A stretch of DNA of 64,000 nt from Myxococcus stipitatus (GCF_038561935.1 NZ_CP102770.1:7812001-7876000); one strand, 5' to 3'; shown: positions 16,432-25,260, counted from the stretch's first letter. The notes: generated by a model not told the origin, from the sequence alone. Translations and numbers: made by a program.

Positions 16432-17898
16432 TCAGATGAGCTCCAGATAGCGCTCCAGCTCCCAGTTGGTGACGGCGCGCTCGTACTGGCGCACCTCCCA
16501 CTCACGCGTGCGCACGAAGTGGTCCACGAAGCCCTCGCCCAGGATCTCCCGGGCGCGCTCGCTCTGCTTGAGCAGGGCCACCGCCTCCTTCAGGTTCCGA
16601 GGCAGCGGCGCGGCCGTGTGGGACGCGTACGCGTTGGCGTTGCACGGAGGCGGCGGCTCCACCTCGTTCTCGATGCCCCACAGCCCCGCGGCCAGGCTCG
16701 CCGCCATGCCGATGTACGCGTTCATGTCCGCGCCGAGCTGCCGGTACTCGATGCGCATGGACTTCGCGTCCTCGCCGATGACGCGAATGGCGCAGGTGCG
16801 ATTCTCCAGGCCCCACGCCGCCGTCGTCGGCGCCCAGGTGTTCTCCACGCTGCGCTTGTAGCTGTTGATGGTGGGCCAGTAGAGCGCCGTCAGCTCCGGC
16901 ATCAACGCAATCTGCCCGCCGATGTAGTTGCGCATGAGGCGGCTCATGGCGTGGGGCGCGTCCTCGTCGTGGAAGAGGTTGTGCTCCCCCTTCAAGTCCC
17001 AGAGCGACTGATGCACGTGCCCCGAGCACCCCGGCAGCTTCGCGTTCACCTTCGCCATGAAGCACGCGGTGAGCCCCTGACGCGCGCACAGCTCCTTCAC
17101 CACCGTCTTGAAGAGCGCCGCCTTGTCCGCCGCGCGCTCCACGTCGTCGTAGCGGATGGCCGCCTCGAAGACACCGGGCCCCGTCTCCGTGTGGAAGCCC
17201 TCGATGTTGAGGCCGAAGCCGTTGCAGCCATCGATGAGCGAATGCACCAGCGGCGCGTTGAGGGACGTGCGCAGCCACGAGTAGCCGAACATGCCCGGCG
17301 TCAGCGGCGTGAGCCCCTGGAAGCCCTTCTCCTTCAGACTCTGCGGCTGCTCCTTGAAGATGAAGAACTCGTACTCGGCGCCGAAGCGCGGCAGGTAGCC
17401 CAGCTCCCTCGCGCGCGCGGCGATCTTGTGCAGGAGCTGCCGAGGGCTGGCCTCGAAGGGCGTGCCGTCCGGATTGACGAAGTCGAGCAGGAAGGCCGCG
17501 GTGTCCGGCTCCCACGGAATCATCCGTCCCGTGGAGACATCCACGGTGGCATGTGCATCCGGGTAACCGGTGTGCCAGCCCGTCACCTCCGTGTTGTCGA
17601 GCAGCTCGTCGGCCAGGTCCCAGCCGAACACGACGTCACAGAAGCCCAGGCCGTTCTTCGCCGCGCTCAGGAACTTCTCCAGCGAGACGTACTTGCCGCG
17701 CCAGACGCCGTCGATGTCCACGGCGCCGACCTTCACGTTCTTCGCGCCCTGGTCCTCCAGCCACCGCTTGAGGGAGTCGGAGCCTCCTGACTCCCGGGGC
17801 CCGGGGGTTCCGCGCACCGGCCCTCTGCGCTCCTTCGTGCGGGCCCTGCGAGCCACGGCCGGATGCGTGAGGACCTTCGCCTTGGGACGGGTCGCCAT
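16432..17898 (-). CDS. Glutamine-synthetase-like gamma-glutamylamide synthetase
   Basis: A 488-residue GS-fold ligase. The N-terminal beta-grasp region (VGAVDIDGVWRGKYVSLEKF) and the catalytic half are complete: FGAEYEFFIF, EGFHTETGPGVFEAAI, GCSGHVHQSLWD and ENRTCAIRVIGED. The N-terminal form and the lack of the adenylylation-site motif of true GlnA place it with GlnA3/GlnA4/PuuA/IpuC-type enzymes that join glutamate to amines and aminoalcohols. A basic 40-residue leader precedes the domain. It lies between ALDH and Fe-ADH genes, which argues for catabolism of an amine rather than ammonia assimilation. The ATG at 17898 follows GGAAGG. Confidence 0.88.
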   Translation of the reverse strand: MATRPKAKVLTHPAVARRARTKERRGPVRGTPGPRESGGSDSLKRWLEDQGAKNVKVGAVDIDGVWRGKYVSLEKFLSAAKNGLGFCDVVFGWDLADELLDNTEVTGWHTGYPDAHATVDVSTGRMIPWEPDTAAFLLDFVNPDGTPFEASPRQLLHKIAARARELGYLPRFGAEYEFFIFKEQPQSLKEKGFQGLTPLTPGMFGYSWLRTSLNAPLVHSLIDGCNGFGLNIEGFHTETGPGVFEAAIRYDDVERAADKAALFKTVVKELCARQGLTACFMAKVNAKLPGCSGHVHQSLWDLKGEHNLFHDEDAPHAMSRLMRNYIGGQIALMPELTALYWPTINSYKRSVENTWAPTTAAWGLENRTCAIRVIGEDAKSMRIEYRQLGADMNAYIGMAASLAAGLWGIENEVEPPPPCNANAYASHTAAPLPRNLKEAVALLKQSERAREILGEGFVDHFVRTREWEVRQYERAVTNWELERYLELI

Positions 17899-17929
17899 CG
17901 GGACCTTCCTTCCTGGGGTGAGGGAATGC

Positions 17930-19420
17930 TCAGACGTCGGTCGGCAGCCGCGTCCACACCGCCTTGCACTGGAGGTAGCCCTCCAGCGCGTGGTGCGACA
18001 AATCACGGCCCCAGCCGGACTCCTTGTAGCCGCCGAACGGAGCGGCATCGTCGAACTCGTTGAAGCAGTTGATCCACACCACGCCGCTCTTCACCTTGCG
18101 AGCCAGCGCATGGGCCTTGGCCACGTCACGCGTCCACAGCGAGGCGGCCAGCCCGTAGAGCGTGCCATTGGCCAGCTCCAGCGCGTGTGCGTCGTCCTTG
18201 AAGCGCAGACAGCTCAGCACCGGGCCGAAGATCTCCTCCTGGGCAATCTTCATGTCGGGCTTCACTTCGCCGAACACGGTGGGCCGCATGAAGAAGCCCT
18301 TGGCCTTGAGGTTCTCCGTGTCGCGCTCGCCGCCCGCGAGGAGGTGGGCGCCTTGCTGACGGCCGCTCTCGACGTAGCCAAGGATGGTGTCGAGCTGCTT
18401 CTGGCTCACCTGCGCGCCCATCTCGGTGGACGGGTCCAGCGGGTCTCCCACGCGCAGCTGCCGCGCGCGCACCACCAGCCGGCCCACGAAGTCATCGTAG
18501 ATGCCGTCCTGCACGAGCACGCGGCTGCCCGCGTTGCACGTCTCCCCCTTGTTGCCGAAGATGCCCCAGAAGCACGCCTCCACCGCGCGCTCCAGGTCCG
18601 CGTCGGAGAAGATGACCTGCGGGCTCTTGCCGCCCAGCTCCAGCGTCAGCTTCTTCAGGTTGCTGCTCGCCGAGGCCTGCATCAGCCTGCGCGCGGTGCG
18701 ACCAGAGCCGGTGAAGGAGATCTTGTCCACGTCGGGATGCCGCGCGAGCGCCTCACCCGTGGGGTCTCCGTAACCGGTGACGACGTTGATGACGCCCGGA
18801 GGAAAACCCACCTCCAGCGCGAGCTCGCCCAGCTTCATCGCCGTGAGCGGCGTCATCTCCGACGGCTTCACGACCACCGTGCACCCGGCCGCGAGCGCCG
18901 GGCCCAGCTTCCAGCACAAGATGCAGGTGGGGTAGTTCCACGGGACGATGAGGCCCGCGACGCCCACCGGCTCCTTGAGCACATAGGTGTGGAAGGGCCC
19001 ATCGACGGGCAGAACCTCGCCATGAATCTTGTCCGCCCAGTCCGCGAAGTACGCGAGGGTGCCCGCGCCCGGAGCGACATCCCCTCGGATGGCGTCGCGG
19101 AAGGTCTTGCCGTTGTTGAGCGACTCGACGAGGGCGAACTCCTCGCGCCGTTGCCACAGCTGGTCGGACAGCTTGCGGATGAGCTTGCCTCGCTCGCGCG
19201 CGGACATGCGGCTCCACGGTCCGGACTCGAACGCGCGCCGGGCCGCCTTCACCGCGCGGTCCACATCCACCGCGGCGGCGCTGGGCACGTCGCACACCTT
19301 CTCCCCCGTCGCCGGGTTCACCACGGGCAGCGTGCCGCCCTCGAGCGGCTCCACGCCTTGCCCATCGATGAGCAATCGCAAAGCGGGAAGGCGCGGGGTG
19401 AGCGAACGAGCATCTATCAT
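17930..19420 (-). CDS. NAD(P)-dependent aldehyde dehydrogenase
   Basis: A 496-residue ALDH-superfamily enzyme with VPWNYPTCILCWKLGPALAA, the coenzyme fold FTGSGRTARRLM, catalytic Glu in LTLELGGKSPQ and nucleophile Cys in GNKGETCNAGSRV, and the C-terminal PFGGYKESGWGRD. It oxidises an aldehyde to the acid. I prefer MIDARSL (19420) over the ATG six codons upstream because GAGGAATCCCC sits directly before it. It is first in the operon with the GS-like ligase and Fe-ADH, and divergent from the amidotransferase gene (109 bp gap), so all four may share control. The substrate is probably a gamma-glutamylated aldehyde (inference). Confidence 0.93.
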   Translation of the reverse strand: MIDARSLTPRLPALRLLIDGQGVEPLEGGTLPVVNPATGEKVCDVPSAAAVDVDRAVKAARRAFESGPWSRMSARERGKLIRKLSDQLWQRREEFALVESLNNGKTFRDAIRGDVAPGAGTLAYFADWADKIHGEVLPVDGPFHTYVLKEPVGVAGLIVPWNYPTCILCWKLGPALAAGCTVVVKPSEMTPLTAMKLGELALEVGFPPGVINVVTGYGDPTGEALARHPDVDKISFTGSGRTARRLMQASASSNLKKLTLELGGKSPQVIFSDADLERAVEACFWGIFGNKGETCNAGSRVLVQDGIYDDFVGRLVVRARQLRVGDPLDPSTEMGAQVSQKQLDTILGYVESGRQQGAHLLAGGERDTENLKAKGFFMRPTVFGEVKPDMKIAQEEIFGPVLSCLRFKDDAHALELANGTLYGLAASLWTRDVAKAHALARKVKSGVVWINCFNEFDDAAPFGGYKESGWGRDLSHHALEGYLQCKAVWTRLPTDV

Positions 19421-19529
19421 GGGGATTCCTCGGGGCACACGGGGGCGTTCCAGACGACAGATTGGCCAGGAGCGGACACAGGTGGCACGACAGGGTAGGA
19501 ACGGCGTCCAGACGCGGCAACATGCGGCG

Positions 19530-20267
19530 GTGAAGAACGTCCTGTTGCTGAAAGCCGGTGAGGCCGCGGAGCACGTCCGTCTCGCGGTGGGCGACTACGA
19601 GCAGTGGTTTCTGACCACCATCGGACTGAAGGGCCATCGCTTCGACATCCTCTCGGTGCATCGCAACGCGCCGCTGCCACGGGATGCGCGCGCGTATGAC
19701 GCGGTGATGATGACGGGCTCGCCCCTCTCGGTGACGAAGATGGAGCCGTGGATGGAGCACGTCTCCGACTTCATGGTGAACGCCGCCGAGAAAGGCACAC
19801 CGGTGCTGGGCGTGTGCTTCGGCCATCAGCTGCTCGCACGCGCCTACGGCGGAGCGGTGGCGCGCAACCCGATGGGGCGCGAGACAGGCACGGTGGAGGT
19901 GCGGCTCACCGATGCGGGCCGCCGCGATGCCCTGTTCGACGGCGTGCCGGACGTCTTCGCCGCGCAGGCCACGCACGAGGACATCGTCACGCAGGTGCCC
20001 GGGGATGCGCGGGTGCTCGCGGGCAATGACAACACCGCCGCGCAGGCCCTGGCGTTCCGCGCGAATGTGCGGGGCGTGCAGTTCCACCCGGAGGCGGCGC
20101 CGGAGGCCCTGCGTGCCGTCATCCACGCGAGGCGCGAAGGACTGGAGCGGGAAGCCGTGGCCCGAGGGGTCCCCCCCGGAGAGCACGTCCCGAGACTGCT
20201 CGCCGGGCTTGCACCCACTCCCGCCGGACGCCAAATCCTGATGAACTTCCTGGAGCGATTCACCTGA
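19530..20267 (+). CDS. Class I glutamine amidotransferase-like hydrolase
   Basis: A 245-residue stand-alone GATase1 domain starting (GTG) MKNVLLLKAGEAAEHVRLAV. It has nucleophile Cys in LGVCFGHQLLARAYGG and the His-Glu pair in GVQFHPEAAP, as in GuaA-type amidotransferases and in gamma-glutamyl hydrolases. No synthetase partner is fused. It is divergent from the ALDH/GS-like/ADH operon. A role in cleaving a gamma-glutamyl product to release glutamate would fit, although PuuD of E. coli belongs to a different branch (C26). No clear Shine-Dalgarno sequence is visible before the GTG. Confidence 0.85.
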   Translation: MKNVLLLKAGEAAEHVRLAVGDYEQWFLTTIGLKGHRFDILSVHRNAPLPRDARAYDAVMMTGSPLSVTKMEPWMEHVSDFMVNAAEKGTPVLGVCFGHQLLARAYGGAVARNPMGRETGTVEVRLTDAGRRDALFDGVPDVFAAQATHEDIVTQVPGDARVLAGNDNTAAQALAFRANVRGVQFHPEAAPEALRAVIHARREGLEREAVARGVPPGEHVPRLLAGLAPTPAGRQILMNFLERFT

Positions 20268-20284
20268 CCCGCACCGAGGCCCCC

Positions 20285-20815
20285 TTGTCGCGTTACCTGT
20301 CCTCCCTCCTCCTCGTCCTCTTCCTCTCCGCGTGCTCGAGCGAAGACCCGTGCGACGAAGCCCCGCGCTGTGACGGGTCGGAGGCGCTCAACTGCGAGGT
20401 GGCCTGCACCGTGGGCCCCTGCTCCACCGGCGCCATCTTCCAGCAGTGCGAGCAAGGCACCACGTGCACCGTCGTCGCGGGAGACCGGAGTGATTCGCGC
20501 TTCTATCGCTCCAGGGCCGTGTGCGCGCGGAGCCTGAGCGTGTGTGACCCGGCGACGGCCCCTGCCCCCACCTGTGAGGACGGACGCTTCGTGGTGGGCT
20601 GCGGCGCACACCGCCGAGACATCCGCGCCTTCTGCTCGCAGGCAGCGCTGTACTTCAAGAAGGTCCCCGAGTGCTGCCTGAACGGAGGGGGCGATGGAGG
20701 CGTGACGGACGGAGGCACGGATGGGGGCTCGACAGATGGGGGCTCCACGGATGGCGGGACAACGGACGCGGGCAGTCCCGATGCCGGTCCTCGCAATCCC
20801 GACGCGGGCCGCTGA
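20285..20815 (+). CDS. Cys-rich lipoprotein with DGG-repeat tail
   Basis: A 176-residue protein starting at a TTG (MSRYLSSLLLVLFLSACSSE; lipobox Cys17) with GAGG upstream. The mature domain has about a dozen Cys (EDPCDEAPRCDGSEALNCEV, ACTVGPCSTG, PECC), which implies a disulphide-stabilised extracytoplasmic fold. The last 45 residues are a low-complexity GGVTDGGTDGGSTDGG run ending in PDAGR. Such DGG/PDAG segments are common in myxobacterial surface proteins and usually act as flexible spacers or junctions. It follows the amidotransferase by 17 bp and precedes a small cytoplasmic gene by 11 bp, so it may be cotranscribed. Function unknown. Confidence 0.78.
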   Translation: MSRYLSSLLLVLFLSACSSEDPCDEAPRCDGSEALNCEVACTVGPCSTGAIFQQCEQGTTCTVVAGDRSDSRFYRSRAVCARSLSVCDPATAPAPTCEDGRFVVGCGAHRRDIRAFCSQAALYFKKVPECCLNGGGDGGVTDGGTDGGSTDGGSTDGGTTDAGSPDAGPRNPDAGR

Positions 20816-20826
20816 GGAGCACGCAC

Positions 20827-21285
20827 ATGCCTTCGCGTTGGGACCATCTCTTCGACCTGAAGCCGATTCCCCTCCTCGACCACTTCGTCGAGGAGGTGGC
20901 GAAGCTCTTGACCAAGGACCTCCGGCAGTGGCCGCCCCCTGTCTCCGAGCTGGACCTGGACACGGGAGGCGCCTTCGCGGCCCTCTTCACCGAGCCAGGT
21001 GCCCGTCCCTCCCCCGCCGTGTACGCGGAGGCGTTCCGGCTGACGCGGTGGGAGCTGGGGCACGAGACGGACGCGTATGACGATTACATGCGCAACAAGC
21101 GGTATCTCGAGCACGGGCTCGCGCCGACGGACCGGACACCGCTGCTCTTCCTGTCGCGCTGGCTCACCGAGCAGATGCTGGGCTTGAGCGAGGCCACCGA
21201 GGGACGCGTGAAGCGCAAGCACCTGCGCGAAATCCTGGACCGGATGGAGTCCAAGCTGCGGCAGGACTCGGGCCCGCTGGCCTGA
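20827..21285 (+). CDS. Conserved-looking cytoplasmic protein, 152 aa, function unknown
   Basis: The ATG at 20827 has GAGGAG about 8 bp upstream. The protein starts MPSRWDHLFDLKPIPLLDHF and has no signal or membrane segment. It is mostly helical with a polar C terminus (ATEGRVKRKHLREILDRMES). The segments WELGHETDAYDDYMRNKRY and LLFLSRWLTEQMLGL look structured. No family recognised. It is probably the distal gene of a short run with the Cys-rich lipoprotein. Confidence 0.75.
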   Translation: MPSRWDHLFDLKPIPLLDHFVEEVAKLLTKDLRQWPPPVSELDLDTGGAFAALFTEPGARPSPAVYAEAFRLTRWELGHETDAYDDYMRNKRYLEHGLAPTDRTPLLFLSRWLTEQMLGLSEATEGRVKRKHLREILDRMESKLRQDSGPLA

Positions 21286-21321
21286 GACTCACCGCGGAAA
21301 CTGGGACCTCTAACTTTCCAC

Positions 21322-21333
21322 CATTCCGGAATG
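21322..21333. repeat. Perfect 12-bp palindrome in a promoter region
   Basis: CATTCCGGAATG lies 37 bp after the stop of the preceding gene and 84 bp before the AI-2E-type transporter. A small hairpin (TGCCC-GAA-GGGCA) follows at about 21351-21363. The first could be an operator and the second a terminator; neither is proven. Confidence 0.3.
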
Positions 21334-21382
21334 TGTGCCGCCTCCGTGCCCGAAGGGCATCCGAGCACGAAGGACTGTGCCC

Positions 21383-21409
21383 TTGTCAGCGCGCGAGCCG
21401 TGCCATAAG
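21383..21409 (+). promoter_or_regulatory. Candidate promoter of the AI-2E-type transporter, near-leaderless
   Basis: TTGTCA (21383-21388), a 15-bp spacer and CATAAG (21404-21409) lie just before the ATG at 21418. If used, transcription would begin within a few bases of the start codon and the mRNA would be nearly leaderless. The spacing is short, so confidence is low. Confidence 0.3.
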
Positions 21410-21417
21410 CCCGAGGC

Positions 21418-22659
21418 ATGTCGCAGCCCATGGACGCCCCGCCTCCGACGCCCATCACTGACCGCCGCAAGCGCCTGCTCGTCCTGGGTGCGCTCTGGCT
21501 CGTCGTGGCCGCGGCCCTGGTGACCTTCCGCTCGGTGGTGATGCCGTTCGCCGGCGCGGCACTCATCGCCTACCTGGTGCAGCCCCTGGTCGCGCGCATC
21601 ACCCGGGTGAAGGTCGCCGGGCGCGCCGTGCCCCGCTGGGTCGCCATCCTGCTCATCTACGCGGGCTTCTTCGTCGGCGTGTATCTCTTCATCGTGGCGC
21701 TGGTGCCCCAGCTCTACCGGGAGATGGCGCGTGTCAGCCGAGACGTCGTCACGCTGGCCAACACGCTGACGCCCGAGCAGATGGAGGTGCTCGCCCAGCG
21801 CGGAGAGACCTGGCTCAGCGAGCACGGCATCCCCGTGGCGCTCTCCAACCGCGCGCTGGAAGGCGCGGACGCGGCGGGGGCTGGCCACTTCAGCCTGGCG
21901 CTCGACCTGGAGAAGCTCCTGGGCGACGCGGTGAAGCGCGCCTCGTCGCTGGTGCAGGAGAACCTGGGCGACATCGTCAACGTGTCGCGCAGCATCGTCG
22001 CCAGCGTGGCCGCGGGCGTCTTCATGATGTTCTTCATCATGATGGTGGCGGCCTTCTTCAGCATCGACAGTCAGGCCATCGGCCAGTACTGCGCCACCCT
22101 CGTCCCGCCCGAGTACGCACGCGACGCGCGGCAGCTCGCCGAGCGCATCGACCGCTCCCTCTCCGGCGTCGTGCGAGGCCAGGTCACCATCTGCGTCGTC
22201 AACGGCGCGCTGACCTTCGTGGGCCTGCTGCTCTTCGGGGTGAAGTTCGCCTTCCTCCTCGCGACCATCGCCACGTTCTTCAGCCTCATCCCCATCTTCG
22301 GCACCATCCTCAGCTCGGTGCCCATCGTCCTCATCGCGCTGGCGGACGGCTTCCAGAAGGGCGTGGCCATCCTGCTGTGGATCATCGGCATCCACGCGGT
22401 GGAGGCCTACTTCCTCAACCCCAAGATCATGGGGCAGGCCGCGCGCATCCACCCGGTCATCGTCGCCTTCTCCCTCATCGCGGGCGAGCGGCTCTTCGGC
22501 CTGATGGGCGCGCTCTTCGCGGTCCCCGTCACCGCCATGCTCGTGGCGTGCTTCGACTACGCGCGCCTCAAGGCGCAGGCCCAGCCCGTGGTGTCGCTCC
22601 CCGCTCCGGAAGCAGTCACCGCGGCCAACGCCCGTGAGACGGTGCCGCCCGCCGCGTGA
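21418..22659 (+). CDS. AI-2E family (UPF0118/PerM) membrane transporter
   Basis: A 413-residue polytopic protein with the family pattern. Two N-terminal helices (RLLVLGALWLVVAAALVTF; FAGAALIAYLVQPLVARI) lead to another helix and a long soluble loop (~90-185). Helices then include ASVAAGVFMMFFIMMVAAFF, FVGLLLFGVKFAFLLATIAT with SLIPIFGTILSSVPIVLIAL, and the C-terminal VEAYFLNPKIMGQAARIHPV (family signature NPKIMG). Members export small molecules or act as Na+/H+ antiporters; the AI-2 name is historical. A gene-specific RBS is not obvious. The gene converges on a lipoprotein gene with 30 bp between. Confidence 0.9.
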   Translation: MSQPMDAPPPTPITDRRKRLLVLGALWLVVAAALVTFRSVVMPFAGAALIAYLVQPLVARITRVKVAGRAVPRWVAILLIYAGFFVGVYLFIVALVPQLYREMARVSRDVVTLANTLTPEQMEVLAQRGETWLSEHGIPVALSNRALEGADAAGAGHFSLALDLEKLLGDAVKRASSLVQENLGDIVNVSRSIVASVAAGVFMMFFIMMVAAFFSIDSQAIGQYCATLVPPEYARDARQLAERIDRSLSGVVRGQVTICVVNGALTFVGLLLFGVKFAFLLATIATFFSLIPIFGTILSSVPIVLIALADGFQKGVAILLWIIGIHAVEAYFLNPKIMGQAARIHPVIVAFSLIAGERLFGLMGALFAVPVTAMLVACFDYARLKAQAQPVVSLPAPEAVTAANARETVPPAA

Positions 22660-22689
22660 CGTGAAGCCCTGCAGGTCCGTGTGCCGCCG

Positions 22690-23004
22690 TCACTGACACG
22701 CGGCGGAGCAGCGAGCCCCCCGGCAGAACGGAACACAGCGGCCGCAGTCGATGGTGCCATCCGGGCACCGCCCCGAGCAGGGGGCGATGCCGCAGGTCGG
22801 CGCATCCTGGACATGGGTGACGGCGGTCCCCTCCCCGCAGCACGCGTTGGGGACACAATCCGCATCCGAGTAACAGGTGCGATTGGAGAGCACCGGGGGC
22901 ATGTCCTCCCCCGGGTCTCCTGGGTCCACGTCACAACCCCACCCAGCTCCGAGTGTCACTCCCACAGCGAGGGAGAACGTACGGACCAACGCGAGGCGGG
23001 ACAT
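22690..23004 (-). CDS. Small Cys-rich lipoprotein, 104 aa
   Basis: The N terminus MSRLALVRTFSLAVGVTLGA continues GWGCDVDPGD (lipobox Cys24). The mature part has 12 further Cys in motifs such as TCYSDADCVPNACCGEG, CGIAPCSGRCPDG and CGRCVPFC, resembling the small disulphide-rich domains often seen in myxobacterial lipoproteins. AAGGAGGG precedes the ATG. It stands between the transporter (convergent) and rho, 29 bp downstream of the rho-end side. Role unknown; likely surface exposed. Confidence 0.78.
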   Translation of the reverse strand: MSRLALVRTFSLAVGVTLGAGWGCDVDPGDPGEDMPPVLSNRTCYSDADCVPNACCGEGTAVTHVQDAPTCGIAPCSGRCPDGTIDCGRCVPFCRGARCSAACQ

Positions 23005-23033
23005 GGACCCTCCTTATAGCCAGTGAAGGTGGC

Positions 23034-24665
23034 CTATCGGTTCATCGAGCCGAGGAAGTCGGCGTTCGAAGCCGTCGGACGCATGTGTTTAAGCACGAAC
23101 TCCATGGCGTCAATGGGGGTGAACGGGTGGAGCACCTGCCGCAGTGCGGTGATGCGCACCAGGTCGCCCGGCGACAGGAGCAGCTCTTCCTTGCGCGTAC
23201 CGGACTTGTTGATGTCCAGCGTCGGGAAGATGCGCTTCTCCATCAGCTTGCGGTCCAGGACGATTTCGGAGTTACCGGTGCCCTTGAACTCCTCGAAGAT
23301 GACTTCGTCCATGCGGCTGCCGGTGTCGATGAGCGCGGTGCCGATGATGGTCAGCGAGCCACCCTCCTCGATGTTGCGCGCGGCGCCGAAGAAGCGCTTG
23401 GGCTTGTGCAGCGCGTTGGCGTCCACGCCGCCGGAGAGGATCTTTCCGGAGGCCGGCACCACCGTGTTGTAGGCGCGCGCCAGACGGGTAATCGAGTCCA
23501 GCAGGATGCAGACGTCGTACTTCTGCTCGACCAGGCGCTTGGCCTTGTCGATGACCATCTCCGCGACCTGCACGTGGCGCGTGGCGGGCTCGTCGAAGGT
23601 GGAGGACACCACCTCGCCGCGCACGCTGCGCTCCATGTCCGTCACTTCCTCGGGGCGCTCGTCGACGAGCAGCACGATGAGGTAGACGTCCGGGTGGTTG
23701 CGGCTGATGGCGTGCGCGATGTTCTGCAGGAGCACCGTCTTGCCGGCCTTGGGAGGCGCCACGATGAGGCAGCGCTGGCCCAGACCGATGGGGCAGAACA
23801 TGTCGATGATGCGCGTGGTCATCTCCGACGACTCATGCTCCAGCTTGAGCTTGCGCGTCGGGTAGAGCGGCGTGAGGTTGTCGAACAGGATGCGCTCGCG
23901 CGCCGCGTCCGACATCGGGTCCGCGAAGTTGACCTTGTCCACCTTCTGGAGCGCGAAGAAGCGCTCGCCCTCGCGGGGCTGGCGGATGGGGCCCGTCACC
24001 GTGTCGCCGGGCCGCAGGTTGAAGCGGCGCACCTGCGACGGGGACACGTAGATGTCGTCCGGGCTGGGCTGGTAGTCGCTGTCCGCGCTGCGCAGGAAGC
24101 CGAAGCCGTCGCTGAGCAGCTCCATCACGCCTTCGGCGTGGACCTCGAAGCGCTTGTCCGCGATGCCGCCAAGGAGCGCGAAGATGAGGTCCTGCTTCTT
24201 CAGACCCTGGTAGCCCTCGATGCCCACGTCATGGGCCATCTTGGACAGGTCCGTGATCTTCATCCGCTTCAGGTCATTGAGCTTGATGACCTGCATCGGG
24301 GCGCCGTCGCGGCTGACCTCGGTGATGGCGGGGGCCTCGGGAGCCTCCGGCGCGGGCGGCAGCGACGCGGCCGGCGACGTGTCCTCACCCGAGATGCGCG
24401 CCTCCTGGAGGTCGTCATCCCGGACCGGACGCGAGATGGGCGTCAGCACCGGGCGGGGAGCTTCGGCGCTCGCCTCCGCGGACTCCGGCTCGGCCTCGGC
24501 CCCCATGTCCTCATCGCGCCGGGTCCGGCGTGAGCGGGTCGGCTTCTCGTTTTCTTCCCTATCGGCGGTCTTCGCCGCCGCGCGCTTGCGACGGGGCTTG
24601 TCGTCGGCCTCGACGGGTGCGGCGACGTCGGCGGCCTTCTCTCTCGAAGTACGGGCTTTGCGCAT
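23034..24665 (-). CDS. rho: Transcription termination factor Rho
   Basis: A 543-residue hexameric RNA helicase. It has the N-terminal Rho_N helix bundle (KLNDLKRMKITDLSKMAHDV), the CSD-like RNA-binding domain (GVMELLSDGFGFLRSADSDY, DIYVSPSQVRRFNLRPGD), Walker A (APPKAGKTVLLQNIA), Walker B (YDVCILLDSITRLARAYN) and the Q/R loops (SGKILSGGVDANALHKPKRF). A ~115-residue Lys/Arg/Glu- then Pro/Ala-rich N-terminal extension precedes Rho_N. Such inserts occur in high-GC bacteria and are thought to add RNA binding. The catalytic part is complete. A good sigma-70 promoter lies ~200 bp upstream, leaving a leader long enough for autogenous control. Confidence 0.98.
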   Translation of the reverse strand: MRKARTSREKAADVAAPVEADDKPRRKRAAAKTADREENEKPTRSRRTRRDEDMGAEAEPESAEASAEAPRPVLTPISRPVRDDDLQEARISGEDTSPAASLPPAPEAPEAPAITEVSRDGAPMQVIKLNDLKRMKITDLSKMAHDVGIEGYQGLKKQDLIFALLGGIADKRFEVHAEGVMELLSDGFGFLRSADSDYQPSPDDIYVSPSQVRRFNLRPGDTVTGPIRQPREGERFFALQKVDKVNFADPMSDAARERILFDNLTPLYPTRKLKLEHESSEMTTRIIDMFCPIGLGQRCLIVAPPKAGKTVLLQNIAHAISRNHPDVYLIVLLVDERPEEVTDMERSVRGEVVSSTFDEPATRHVQVAEMVIDKAKRLVEQKYDVCILLDSITRLARAYNTVVPASGKILSGGVDANALHKPKRFFGAARNIEEGGSLTIIGTALIDTGSRMDEVIFEEFKGTGNSEIVLDRKLMEKRIFPTLDINKSGTRKEELLLSPGDLVRITALRQVLHPFTPIDAMEFVLKHMRPTASNADFLGSMNR

Positions 24666-25260
24666 GTCTGGAACGCTTGGGGAGGAGTGGGGTGCCCGAG
24701 GATTCGGGCGCTCGATTGCCGGGGAGGTGTCCGCACGGCCTCGGAGGCACCTTCCGGAGGCGGCCCTACCGGAATCCCCGAGGGGGGACTGCGCGGGTGA
24801 GGGCCGGTGGTTTGGGGAAGAGATGGCGCCGTTGAAATTCCTGCGCCAGTGAACCGCGCGGGGACGTTATTGACCCCCTCCTGGCCTGTCAAGGCATCTT
24901 GCGGCCTTTGGCGCGGACTCTTCCTGATGAGCAACATGAGCCCAGGGCCGGACAATTCCCACCCGCTGCGGTACGGCTTGCGACCCCAGGGGCCACGACC
25001 CGCCGGGTTGCCTCGCGGCCCGTGAGGCCTCCCGTCGCGGCGCATCGCGTCCTGGCCCCGTCCCCGCATGGAAACCCCAGGGGGTGGGCTGGCGGGGGCC
25101 CTCACGCACCGCGTGATGGCGCACCTCCGCCCCGGGGCAGGGCCGCGCGAGAAAGACCGACGTGCGGAGACAGGAGTCGAGACATGTCGGGGGGACGCTC
25201 TAGATTGCGCGGCACTGGATGCGCCCTCGCAGGGGGCGATTTGGGGTAAGGACGCGCACC
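24666..25260. other. Divergent rho-ligA intergenic region, no gene seen
   Basis: 595 bp separate the rho and ligA starts. Open frames here (for example 24899-25249) have no RBS, odd composition and no recognisable protein. The rho leader and promoter occupy the left part. On the right, GAGACA (25179-25184) and TAGATT (25201-25206), 16 bp apart, are a possible ligA promoter. Nothing else is evident. Confidence 0.5.
24864..24892 (-). promoter_or_regulatory. rho promoter (sigma-70 type)
   Basis: Read on the minus strand, a perfect -35 TTGACA (24887-24892) is 17 bp from TAACGT (24864-24869). It predicts a ~190-nt leader before the rho ATG at 24665. Confidence 0.6.

Noticed and set aside
22953..24533. 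526-codon plus-strand frame opposite rho
   Set aside because: It is an antisense shadow of the strongly conserved Rho coding sequence.
24899..25249. 116-codon frame between rho and ligA
   Set aside because: It is Arg/Pro/Gly-rich, has no RBS and overlaps the ligA start.
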